A stretch of 13,191 bases of DNA from Prevotellaceae bacterium (GTDB lineage Bacteria > Bacteroidota > Bacteroidia > Bacteroidales > Bacteroidaceae). Of this stretch, positions 7,018 to 13,191 are shown in pieces. A program made the position numbers and the translations under genes. The notes beneath the pieces were generated by a model, which saw only the letters and a list, made by a program, of their open reading frames with translations, did not search any database and was not told where the DNA came from. Position 1 is the first letter of the stretch. The number at the start of each line of letters is the position of its first letter. Where the stretch lies: positions 1 through 13,191 of the forward strand of contig JAJPZF010000199.1 in the NCBI GenBank assembly GCA_021204545.1. Direction: 5' to 3'.

Positions 7018-7758
7018 TTATTTGTCCGCCCGCTCCGTCTGCCTGAGATACCTCTCCACTCCCTCTATGTCCTTCGGCGTGTCGACGGAGAGCGACTTGC
7101 AGTGGCAGTTCAGATAGTATATGGGCACGTGGTTTTCTATGAAGCGGAAAGAGTCGTTCTCCTCAATCTTTTCCACCGGACCTCGTGGAGTGTCGTGATA
7201 GAACTCCAGAGCTTTCCTGTTGAACGCCCCAACTCCCACAAACTTGTGGTAGACGTAGTCCATCCCGCCCTTCGGGTAAGGTATCGGGCTGCGGGAGATA
7301 AAGAGGCAGCGGTCGTCCTGTGCGGTGACAATCTTCAGGTTCGTCGCGTCCACCACCTCAACGGGGTCGCTGAAGTCTGTCATAAGGTTGGAGACGTAAA
7401 GCTCCCCGTCGCCAATACTCTCCGGTATGCACTGCACAATGTCCTTTGCTCTGAGCAGGGGCTCGTCGCCGTTCACCATCACATACAGGTCGGCAGTCAG
7501 CTTGCGGGAGACCTCGTAGAGGCGCTCCGTGGCCGTGTCGCAGAGGGGCGAGGTCATAACAACCTTCGCCCCGAAGCCCTCGCACGCCTGCCTTATCCTC
7601 TCGCTGTCGGTGGCCACGTACACTTCCTCGAAGCAGTCCACTTCCTTGCAGTGCGTCCACACCCACTCTACCATAGGCAAGCCGCATATAAGCGCAAGGG
7701 GCTTCTCGGGGAAGCGTGTCGACTCGGCTCTTGCCGGTATCACACAGATAATCTTCAT
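7018..7758 (-). CDS. kdsB: KdsB-like CMP-sugar synthetase (3-deoxy-manno-octulosonate cytidylyltransferase family)
   Basis: This 246-residue cytoplasmic enzyme should activate a 2-keto-3-deoxy sugar, most likely Kdo, with CTP to give CMP-Kdo, the donor for WaaA encoded two genes upstream. The family N-terminus is clear: IPARAESTRFPEKPLA (7-22), including the STR and Lys19 of the CTP site. VATDSERI (48-55), VNGDEPL (95-101, metal-binding Asp98), SRSPIPYP (155-162) and VDTPKDIEGV (225-234, with the expected Asp226) follow. It departs from typical KdsB at several places: CDTATERL replaces the usual xxSGTxRL, NGDEP replaces QGDEP, and the usual E.EsLEQLR stretch reads EKIEENDSFRFIEN. These may mark a subfamily or a related 3-deoxy sugar. 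Length is normal. Gaps are 24 bases upstream and 11 bases downstream. Confidence 0.82.
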   Translation of the reverse strand: MKIICVIPARAESTRFPEKPLALICGLPMVEWVWTHCKEVDCFEEVYVATDSERIRQACEGFGAKVVMTSPLCDTATERLYEVSRKLTADLYVMVNGDEPLLRAKDIVQCIPESIGDGELYVSNLMTDFSDPVEVVDATNLKIVTAQDDRCLFISRSPIPYPKGGMDYVYHKFVGVGAFNRKALEFYHDTPRGPVEKIEENDSFRFIENHVPIYYLNCHCKSLSVDTPKDIEGVERYLRQTERADK

Positions 7759-7782
7759 TGTTCTCTTTTATATAATGTATGG

Positions 7783-8673
7783 TTACTGCTTCTTCTCCGG
7801 GGCGGCGAACAGCCAGCGCCTGTGCGACCAGAGCCATTGCTCTGGCGCTTGCCTTATGGTCTGCTCCAGCATCCTGAGGAAGCTGAGCATATAAGGGTTC
7901 TCCCCCTCGTTGCCGTCGAGGCGTATCTCCCTGAAGGTGATGGTGTAGTATCCCCTGCGCAGCGCCTTCATCTCGATGTACACATAATGCGCGTCCACCA
8001 TCTTGCCTATCTCGTCGCCGCCTGCCACGTATGCCGTCTCCTGCCCAAGGAAGCTTGTCCAGTGACTTAGGACGTTGCTGTTAGGACGTTGGTCGGCAAT
8101 GAACGCCACTATGAACTGCTTGCCCTCCCTGTGCATCCTCACGAGCCTGCGGAACACACTTTTCTGCGGGATGCTCTCCGAGCTGAAGCGCGAGCGTATG
8201 CGGAGCATGAGCCTGTCCATCACTTTGTTGTGCACGGGGCGGTATATCTGTCCGTTAAGGTCGAGAGGGGTGAAGTGGCGGGTTATGACGGGAACCCATT
8301 CCCAGTTGCCGTAATGCCCCAGATAAAGCACTATCGAGCGCCCGTCGGCTGCCAGCTGGTCGATAAGCTCGCCGTTAATGACCTTCGCCCTCTCCTCGAG
8401 CTCCTCGTCGGGCATGCGCAGCAGCGCTATCGTCTCCACGATGCAGTCGCACAGATGGCGGTAATAGCCACGCTCTATGCGCTTTATCTCTTCCTCCGTC
8501 TTCTCGGGGAAGCATCGCAGGAGGTTCTGCCTCGTTATGCCTCGCCTGTAGCCGAGGCATCGGTAAAGCAGTGCGTAGAGACCGTTGGAAAGCTGGTAAA
8601 GAGCGCCGAGGGGCAGCATTGCCAGCAAGCTGAGCGTGCCGTAGGCGAGGGAGTACAGTAGTTTGTCCTTCAT
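7783..8673 (-). CDS. Lipid A acyltransferase, LpxL/HtrB family
   Basis: A 296-residue inner-membrane enzyme expected to transfer a fatty acyl chain to Kdo-modified or free lipid A precursor. An N-terminal hydrophobic segment (about 8-38) would anchor it. The catalytic HX4(D/E) motif is LGHYGNWEW with His120 and Glu125. Other family marks are the RRGITRQNL region (43-51), YRPVHNKVMDRL (144-155) and ADQRPN (193-198). Length matches the family (about 290-310). Its ATG overlaps the waaA stop by four bases (8670-8673), so Kdo transfer and late acylation are translationally linked, which fits the order of the Raetz pathway. The acyl chain length and the position acylated cannot be read from the sequence. 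Confidence 0.92.
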   Translation of the reverse strand: MKDKLLYSLAYGTLSLLAMLPLGALYQLSNGLYALLYRCLGYRRGITRQNLLRCFPEKTEEEIKRIERGYYRHLCDCIVETIALLRMPDEELEERAKVINGELIDQLAADGRSIVLYLGHYGNWEWVPVITRHFTPLDLNGQIYRPVHNKVMDRLMLRIRSRFSSESIPQKSVFRRLVRMHREGKQFIVAFIADQRPNSNVLSHWTSFLGQETAYVAGGDEIGKMVDAHYVYIEMKALRRGYYTITFREIRLDGNEGENPYMLSFLRMLEQTIRQAPEQWLWSHRRWLFAAPEKKQ

Positions 8674-9932
8674 TCTCCCTTCGTTATACGCTCCACTATC
8701 AGTGGGGTTGCCCCGCTGCTGAGCTTCGCGTACTCGGTGGCCGCCTTCCTGACGCGTTCCATCTCCCCTTCGTTGTCTCTCAGCCTAAGGAACCAGTCCT
8801 CAAGTTCTCCGCTCGTTCTAACAACGCTTCCCACTCCCAGCCTCTGGAGCTGCCGAGGGGTGGTCTTTCTTTCTATTCTCGGCCCGTATGCTACGGGCAA
8901 TCCATATACCACAGGTTCAATAACGCTGTGCAGCAGTCGTGTGAAGCCTCCGCCCACGTAAGCCCATCGGGCGTAGCGGTAGAGATAAGGAAGGTCGCCG
9001 ATGTAGTCTATTATAAGGCACTGCGTGTCTGTGAAGTCTGTCTGTGGAGTGCATTGAGAGTAGAGCCTCGCCTTCCCTTGCAGCTCGTATTGCATTCTGC
9101 GCAGGCTCTCCTTGCTTATCTCGTGCGGCACGAGGAGGAAGCGTGTCTCAGGGTGCTTGTTTGCGAGGCTGCACACCAGCCGGAGGTCGTTCGAGTCGCT
9201 CACGCTGCCCGCTATGAACACGTTGCCCAGCCTGCTGAAGCTCCTCACAATAGCGTTCTCCCTCTGGCTTGCCGCCACACTGAGTGCGTTGTCGAAGAGC
9301 GGGTCGCCCGTCACGCTTACGCTTGTGCAGCCCAGCCCGTGCAGGATGCTCTGCGTCTGCTCGTCGAGAGCCATTATGTGGGTGAACGCCTTCAGCGCGT
9401 CTCGCAGTGCAGCCCCGTACCACCTGAGGCAGGGCGACTTGGGCGTGAGCAATGCGGAGACGAGGTAAGTAGGCACGTGCCGTTCCTTTAGTTCCCTGAG
9501 GTAGTTGGGCCACAGCTCGGAGATGATGAAGACGGCTCTCTTGGGCTGCGCAAGGTCGAGAAAGCGGCGGGCGTTCTCTCTCGTGTCGAGCGGAAGGTAG
9601 CACACCTGCACACCCTCTTCCGCGCCCTGCTCTTTGAGAGCCTCGTAGCCCGTGGGCGAGAAGAACGTCAGCAGCACCCCCTGCCCGCTCTCCTGCCTGA
9701 GCCTACGTATCAGCGGGCGGGCCACGGCGTACTCCCCCAGCGAGGCGGCGTGCACCCAGGCGAAGGGCCGCTGTCTGCCCTTGAGCTGCTCCGCTATGTT
9801 GCGTATGATGTCTCGCTGCGCCTCGGCGTAGAGGTGGAGCTTCCCTTCCGCTATTCCCGCTTTTCCCACAAGGCGTACGGCGCTCTCAGCCGTCGTCATC
9901 GCCGCGTTGTAGATAGTTGTGGCGAGACTCAT
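8670..9932 (-). CDS. waaA: 3-deoxy-D-manno-octulosonic acid (Kdo) transferase
   Basis: A 420-residue GT30 enzyme that transfers Kdo from CMP-Kdo to the lipid A precursor at the cytoplasmic face of the inner membrane. The catalytic region WVHAASLGEYAVARPLI (59-75) has the expected general-base Glu67 in SLGE. LLTFFSPTGYEALK (87-100), CYLPLD (111-116), SELWPNYL (138-145), TGDPLFDN (208-215), AGSVSDSND (241-249) and YVGGGF (325-330) follow the family order. A short N-terminal amphipathic part (1-25) would bind the membrane. In the CMP-binding part the usual HNxLE reads HSVIEP (335-340), an Asn-to-Ser change. It is the first gene of the cluster; no recognisable promoter lies just upstream. The number of Kdo residues added cannot be told. 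Confidence 0.95.
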   Translation of the reverse strand: MSLATTIYNAAMTTAESAVRLVGKAGIAEGKLHLYAEAQRDIIRNIAEQLKGRQRPFAWVHAASLGEYAVARPLIRRLRQESGQGVLLTFFSPTGYEALKEQGAEEGVQVCYLPLDTRENARRFLDLAQPKRAVFIISELWPNYLRELKERHVPTYLVSALLTPKSPCLRWYGAALRDALKAFTHIMALDEQTQSILHGLGCTSVSVTGDPLFDNALSVAASQRENAIVRSFSRLGNVFIAGSVSDSNDLRLVCSLANKHPETRFLLVPHEISKESLRRMQYELQGKARLYSQCTPQTDFTDTQCLIIDYIGDLPYLYRYARWAYVGGGFTRLLHSVIEPVVYGLPVAYGPRIERKTTPRQLQRLGVGSVVRTSGELEDWFLRLRDNEGEMERVRKAATEYAKLSSGATPLIVERITKGE

Positions 9933-10451
9933 AGGAGGGGCTTGCGGGAGGTGTTAGTAGACTGGGGGCTGTGGCTTCCTGGCTTGCGGAAGCTTGCTGC
10001 GGGGCAAAGTGTTGGTGTCACTTGGTACTTGATCTTTGCTTTGCGGCTCCACGTGCGGGCCGCGGTTGAAGTTCATCCCTCTTCTAGCTCCCTCGTAAGT
10101 ATACGGAAAGCGTGAGGACCATATATCCGCCTATCCTTTGCTGGGCTTCTCGCATCGCCCGGGAGGTGATAGGCAACAGTCACTCACGCATGTGAGGTAT
10201 ATCTACCCTTTTTCCATAGGGACAGAATATGCCTACTGCGCGAGCGTTGTTGCCACCCATCCACCTCCAACCTTGAACTTTGCGAGAATTCAGCAAAGCG
10301 GAAGGGTTTCAATAACGCTCTTTATGCGGACCCTCCTTTCGGAAGTCCGGCGCGAAGGTAGTGCAATCGGAAGGACGAAGCAAGAAAACACCTACTTTTT
10401 GCTCCCCGCGGGCGGGGCATTTAGAGCGATGGGGCGGAGAAAGTGCCGATA
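9933..10451. other. Non-coding stretch upstream of the waaA cluster
   Basis: No open frame here resembles a known family on either strand, and no tRNA-like fold was seen. It should contain the promoter of the minus-strand LPS cluster, but I could not find a good match to the Bacteroidetes promoter (TTTG about 20 bases before TAnnTTTG) on the minus strand. Small inverted repeats are present: CTCAC/GTGAG at 10183-10196, CGGAC/GTCCG at 10327-10349, and CCCCGC/GCGGGG at 10404-10417. None has a T-run placed as in a terminator. Transcription from dnaG may run through. Confidence 0.5.
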
Positions 10452-10635
10452 GCTCGTGCAAGAGAGAGCAAAACCTCGAACGCTCGTGCAAGCGAGAGCA
10501 AACGAACCGACCTTAAGCGAGAGACAGAGCGAACCGACCTTAAGCGAGAGACAGAGCGAACTCGTTCGCTCTTCCGAGCGACTGGGAGGTCGCCAAAGGC
10601 CACTCGTTCGCTCTTCCGAGCGACTGGGAGGTCGC
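10452..10635. repeat. Three successive tandem duplications with periods 30, 27 and 42 bp
   Basis: First pair: units beginning GCTCGTGCAAG at 10452 and 10482 (period 30, imperfect). Second pair: identical 27-bp units at 10504-10530 and 10531-10557, beginning GAACCGACCTTAAGCGAGAG. Third pair: identical 34-bp blocks at 10560-10593 and 10602-10635 (period 42), beginning ACTCGTTCGCTCTTCCGAGC. The frames through it on both strands encode only low-complexity Arg/Ser/Glu repeats, so it is most likely non-coding. Each unit carries short self-complementary GCTCG/CGAGC-type sequences. Confidence 0.9.
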
Positions 10636-10802
10636 AGAATGCCATGGAGCTTGCTCCGCCAGAAGAGAAGAGAGAGCCGCAGATACTTGCGCAGCTGCCC
10701 TATGGGTCGCTGCGCTCCCGAAGGAAAAGCATTGCTCGCGTAAGCGAGCCCAAGAGAGCTGGAAGCTCTCCCGAAAACAAAGAATTGCTCGCGAAGCGAG
10801 CC
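10554..10802. repeat. Cluster of short palindromes and hairpins
   Basis: Perfect small stems follow one another: GAGCGAA-CTCG-TTCGCTC (10554-10571), TCGCTC-TTCC-GAGCGA (10566-10581), GCGAC-TGGGAG-GTCGC (10578-10593), GGAGC-TT-GCTCC (10646-10657), GCTCGC-GTAA-GCGAGC (10734-10749), GAGAGCT-GGA-AGCTCTC (10754-10770) and GCTCGC-GAA-GCGAGC (10787-10801). Several overlap and would compete. Two near-identical copies of ATTGCTCGCG..AAGCGAGCC lie at 10731-10750 and 10785-10802. The pattern resembles a cluster of repetitive extragenic palindromes; function unknown. Confidence 0.8.
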
Positions 10803-10820
10803 TCGCCGCAGGCCAGGGGT

Positions 10821-10863
10821 TGCCCATACCTGCCACGGACAATGGGCGTTGCAAATATGGGCA
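10821..10863. repeat. Inverted repeat TGCCCATA / TATGGGCA
   Basis: TGCCCATA at 10821-10828 pairs perfectly with TATGGGCA at 10856-10863. A competing ATGGGC at 10842-10847 could pair with GCCCAT at 10822-10827 instead. It lies downstream of dnaG in the dnaG direction of transcription. No T-run follows, and its role is unknown. Confidence 0.6.
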
Positions 10864-10885
10864 GTACCTTCGGCACTATTATGAC

Positions 10886-10930
10886 TAACGCCCGACACCC
10901 ACGAACCGAGGTGCCGGGCGCGGGGCGTTA
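10886..10930. repeat. Nested inverted repeat downstream of dnaG
   Basis: CGCCCGACACC (10889-10899) pairs with GGTGCCGGGCG (10910-10920) with one A-C mismatch. In an alternative pairing TAACGCCC (10886-10893) pairs with GGGCGTTA (10923-10930). The two structures exclude each other in part. Either could stabilise or end transcripts arriving from dnaG, but there is no clear U-tract. Confidence 0.55.
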
Positions 10931-10992
10931 GGCGGCGGGCACAGGGCGGTTAGGCGGCGGGGTGTGGGGTGTTAGGCGCGGGGCTTTGCCCG
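10927..10992. repeat. G-rich 22-bp repeat, three imperfect copies
   Basis: GTTAGGCG recurs at 10927, 10949 and 10971, exactly 22 bases apart. The first two units continue GCGGG, and the third CGGGG. The remainder of each unit keeps G-runs but varies in the spacer, and the third drifts into the inverted repeat that follows. The plus strand carries several runs of three or four G. Confidence 0.8.
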
Positions 10993-11008
10993 CACTCCAC
11001 ACGGGCAA
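10986..11008 (-). terminator. Possible dnaG terminator hairpin
   Basis: TTGCCCG (10986-10992) and CGGGCAA (11002-11008) form a perfect 7-bp stem with a 9-base loop, 47 bases past the dnaG stop on the minus strand. The bases after the stem on that strand are GC-rich rather than a T-run, so it may be only a stabilising structure. Confidence 0.35.
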
Positions 11009-11055
11009 CAAGGGGAAAGGTCTTGACTTCTCGCGCGGAAGCCCTGAGGTTTGGC

Positions 11056-13101
11056 TCAGCTAATCACACGGTCGCCTGCCAGGAGCGAGAGCTTCCGCTC
11101 AACGGCCTTGAGCTTCATGAAGTCGGCCATAAGGCTTGCGTAGCCTTCCTTGTCGCCCTGCAGGGCGGGACTGCGGAGCTTCTCGGTCAATGCTTGGAGG
11201 CGCTCCTTCACGATCGCTATCTTGTAGTCGGTGAGCAGGTGGGGCACGAGGGCGAGAGCCGTGTCTTGCCCGCTCTCTGCCTTACCTTCGGTGTAGAGGC
11301 GGCTGAGCTGTTCCCTCTGGCTCACCAGCTCGAACGCAGCTCGGCTGATGTCGGGGTCGGGATGGTTGAGGAAGAAGCGCTCACTCTCGAAGCCTTCGTC
11401 GTTTTTGTGGCGGAGAGCCTCGTCGAGCATCGCGCGGAGCAGGGGGTCGCGCAGGCGCATGTTGTCCTGCCTCAAGGCAAGATTTATGTAATCAATCACG
11501 CTCAGCGTCTCGCGCTCCCCAGCCTCCGTCTCGCGCTCCCCCACCGTCTCTGCGCCGTATCGCACGACGGCACGCACAAGCTCCCGCTCGATGGGCAGGA
11601 AGCGGTCGACTGTGGCAGGATTCTTCGGGGCTTCGGGCACATTCCCCTGAGCTTTCGGCTCGACAGCCTTAGGCTCGCCGTCCGCGGGCTTGGGGGTCGT
11701 GGCGAGGTTTCTCTCCTCCTCGCGCTGCTTTTGCCTGAGCCATTCCTCGCGGTTCCTGGCTATTTGCTGCCCCACCGCCTTGTCAATAAGTTCTTCCCTC
11801 AGGCTCATCGTCTGCGCCGTCTCGCGTATGTAGAGCGTACGCACTATCTCGTCGGGTATCACCGCAATGCTTTGTACGATATTGTTAACCAATCGGCTGA
11901 GAGCCACGGGGTCGCCTTTCGCCTCGTCGAGCAGAAGGCTCGTCTTGAACTTGATGAAATCCGTCTGATGCTCCGAGATATATTCCTTGAACTCCTTGGC
12001 GTCGTGCCGACGGGCGAAGCTGTCAGGATCTTCTCCGTCGGGAAGGAGCAGAAGCCTCACGTTCATGCCCTGCCGGAGCAGCATGTCTATGCCCCTTTGC
12101 GAAGCCTTTATGCCAGCCGCGTCGCCGTCGTAGACCACACAGATGTTGTCCGTGAGCCGATGTATCAGGCGTATCTGCTCATCTGTCAAGGCAGTTCCCG
12201 AAGATGCCACGACATTCTCCACCCCGCACTGGTGCATCGCCATCACGTCCGTGTACCCTTCGACAAGATAGCACAGGTCTTGCCTCGAAATGGCCAGCTT
12301 CGCCTGGTAAAGGCCGTAGAGCTCGCGCCGTTTGCTGTAGACAATGCTCTCGGGGGAGTTGACATATTTCATGCTGACCCCTTTGGTCGCGGCGTCAAGC
12401 ACACGGCCTCCGAAGCCCGCCACCTTGCCGCTTATCGTGAAGATCGGCCAAACGACACGCCCCTCAAAGCGGTCGCGCAGAGCGCCTCGCTCGTATTTTG
12501 TGGCAAGCCCCGTGCCGAGGCTCTGACGCAAGTCGGTCGTGTCCTGATTATTTGTGAGATATATCTCCTGAAACCCCGCCTTCAGCGCAGCGGCCCAAAG
12601 GGAATGCCCGCGGTCCTTGGGGCAGTAGCCCACCTGAAAGCGCTCCAGAATGTCGTCCCTGAAGCCTCTGCCGCGAAAGTAGCTGAGCCCCACGTCACGC
12701 CCCTCGGCTGTCTCGAATAATTGCCTGCGCATCCACTCCTTCGCCCAGTCGTTCAGGATGAACATGCTCTCGCGGTCGTCGTTGCGCCTCAGGTCTTCCG
12801 GTGTCATTTCCTTTTCTTTCACGGGAATACCGTACTTCCTCGCAAGATATTTTATGGCGTCCGCGTAGGAGAGCTGCTCGTGCCGCATGATGAAGCCCAC
12901 GGGATTTCCGCCCTCGCCGCAGGCGAAGCACTTGCAATAGTTGCGGGCGGGCGACACGAAGAACGAGGGTGTGCGGTCGTCGTGGAAGGGACAAAGCCCC
13001 TTCAGGTTGACTCCCGCCCTGCGGAGCGTGACAAAATCGCCCACAACCTCCTCAATGCGAGCCGCCTCGAAGACCCTGTCAATCGTCGACTTGTCTATCA
13101 T
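11056..13101 (-). CDS. dnaG: DNA primase
   Basis: A 681-residue DnaG, the enzyme that makes RNA primers at the replication fork and works with the DnaB helicase. The N-terminal CHC2 zinc finger is intact: Cys37, His40, Cys58 and Cys61 (CPFHDD and CFACGEGGNP). The catalytic core follows, then the TOPRIM domain with LVEGYTDVMA (Glu281) and VVYDGDAAG (Asp325, Asp327), and DGEDPD at 355-360. A charged, Pro/Ala/Lys/Glu-rich linker (about 455-500) precedes the C-terminal domain, expected to bind DnaB. In that region GERETEA-GERETLS (521-534) is a 7-residue tandem repeat from a 21-bp duplication. It is longer than E. coli DnaG (581) but I think usual for Bacteroidales. It starts 9 bases after the preceding gene's stop and may be co-transcribed with it. 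Confidence 0.97.
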   Translation of the reverse strand: MIDKSTIDRVFEAARIEEVVGDFVTLRRAGVNLKGLCPFHDDRTPSFFVSPARNYCKCFACGEGGNPVGFIMRHEQLSYADAIKYLARKYGIPVKEKEMTPEDLRRNDDRESMFILNDWAKEWMRRQLFETAEGRDVGLSYFRGRGFRDDILERFQVGYCPKDRGHSLWAAALKAGFQEIYLTNNQDTTDLRQSLGTGLATKYERGALRDRFEGRVVWPIFTISGKVAGFGGRVLDAATKGVSMKYVNSPESIVYSKRRELYGLYQAKLAISRQDLCYLVEGYTDVMAMHQCGVENVVASSGTALTDEQIRLIHRLTDNICVVYDGDAAGIKASQRGIDMLLRQGMNVRLLLLPDGEDPDSFARRHDAKEFKEYISEHQTDFIKFKTSLLLDEAKGDPVALSRLVNNIVQSIAVIPDEIVRTLYIRETAQTMSLREELIDKAVGQQIARNREEWLRQKQREEERNLATTPKPADGEPKAVEPKAQGNVPEAPKNPATVDRFLPIERELVRAVVRYGAETVGERETEAGERETLSVIDYINLALRQDNMRLRDPLLRAMLDEALRHKNDEGFESERFFLNHPDPDISRAAFELVSQREQLSRLYTEGKAESGQDTALALVPHLLTDYKIAIVKERLQALTEKLRSPALQGDKEGYASLMADFMKLKAVERKLSLLAGDRVIS

Positions 13102-13110
13102 CGCCTCATT

Positions 13111-13191
13111 CTATATGGGAAAAACCACAAACACTGCGACATCCCACACCGCATGCCCCACGATGAGCGCACCGAGCCTGCGGGGAAACAG
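13111..13191 (-). CDS. C-terminal end of a probable CPBP-family intramembrane protease (partial)
   Basis: A minus-strand frame enters from the right edge in phase and ends with TAG at 13111-13113, giving 26 residues. The sequence LGALIVGHAVWDVAVFVVF is hydrophobic and carries an H-x-x-x-D pattern (HAVWD) resembling the last conserved motif of CPBP (CAAX-like) membrane proteases, often seen as AHxxxD/N followed by a final membrane helix. The protein ends soon after, as those proteins do. It is 9 bases upstream of dnaG on the same strand. With only the tail visible the family call is tentative. Confidence 0.5.
   Translation of the reverse strand: MFPRRLGALIVGHAVWDVAVFVVFPI

Noticed and set aside
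10395..10418. T-run beside a CCCCGC/GCGGGG stem as a terminator
   Set aside because: The T-run precedes the stem on the plus strand and becomes an A-run after it on the minus strand, so it has the wrong polarity for an intrinsic terminator in either direction.
10452..10635. CRISPR array
   Set aside because: The repeats are directly adjacent pairs of different lengths with no unique spacers of constant size, and no cas genes are present.
10392..10931. Open frames of 100-170 codons on both strands through the repeat region
   Set aside because: Their products are tandem low-complexity peptides dictated by DNA repeats, with frames open on both strands. They resemble no known family.
10969..12720. 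583-codon open frame on the plus strand opposite dnaG
   Set aside because: It runs antisense to an intact dnaG with all family motifs; its product (many His, Val, Leu, Arg) matches no family and reflects the high GC content that keeps antisense frames open.

Overview
The window looks like chromosomal DNA from a GC-rich member of the Bacteroidales, perhaps a Prevotella or Alloprevotella relative. The grounds are a DUF4254 protein (a family seen mostly in Bacteroidetes), a heptosyltransferase-family enzyme with the Cys-rich C-terminal tail common in that phylum, and the general absence of clear Shine-Dalgarno sequences. This placement is inferred from gene content only.

Layout. Positions 1-753, plus strand: the end of a probable glycosyltransferase, then a DUF4254 gene. 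They converge at 767-800, on a 12-bp stem that probably terminates both directions, with a long minus-strand lipopolysaccharide (LPS) cluster. Read in its direction of transcription (from 9932 down to 807) the cluster is: Kdo transferase (waaA), lipid A acyltransferase (LpxL/HtrB family), a KdsB-like CMP-sugar synthetase, a GT4 glycosyltransferase, a GT90 glycosyltransferase, a GT9 heptosyltransferase-family enzyme, a second GT4, and a membrane-anchored LTA-synthase-like sulfatase-fold protein. Three junctions are 4-base ATGA overlaps and two are gaps of 24 bases or less, so it reads as one operon for the lipid A/Kdo/core part of LPS: an activated Kdo-type sugar is made, transferred to the lipid A precursor, secondary acylation follows, then core sugars are added one enzyme at a time, and the last protein probably decorates the product with a phospho-substituent outside the inner membrane.

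Two things break the regular pattern. The last gene has an in-frame TGA at codon 413 of 610, between the catalytic Thr and the metal-binding Asp-His, so it is a pseudogene, a readthrough gene or a sequence error. Between the GT9 and second GT4 genes a 206-bp segment is bounded by two near-identical 28-bp copies of the gene junction, and contains a 22-bp tandem repeat and a GTCCCG-A-CGGGAC palindrome. It looks like an insertion or duplication.

Positions 9933-11055 hold no gene I can support. From 10452 on the region is packed with tandem duplications (30, 27 and 42 bp periods), short hairpins, and a 22-bp G-rich triplicate. Beyond it, on the minus strand, are dnaG (primase) and the last 26 codons of a probable CPBP-family membrane protease. 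I found no tRNA, rRNA, CRISPR array, transposase or clearly new multi-gene system. The unusual material is the interrupted sulfatase and the repeat-rich non-coding segments.
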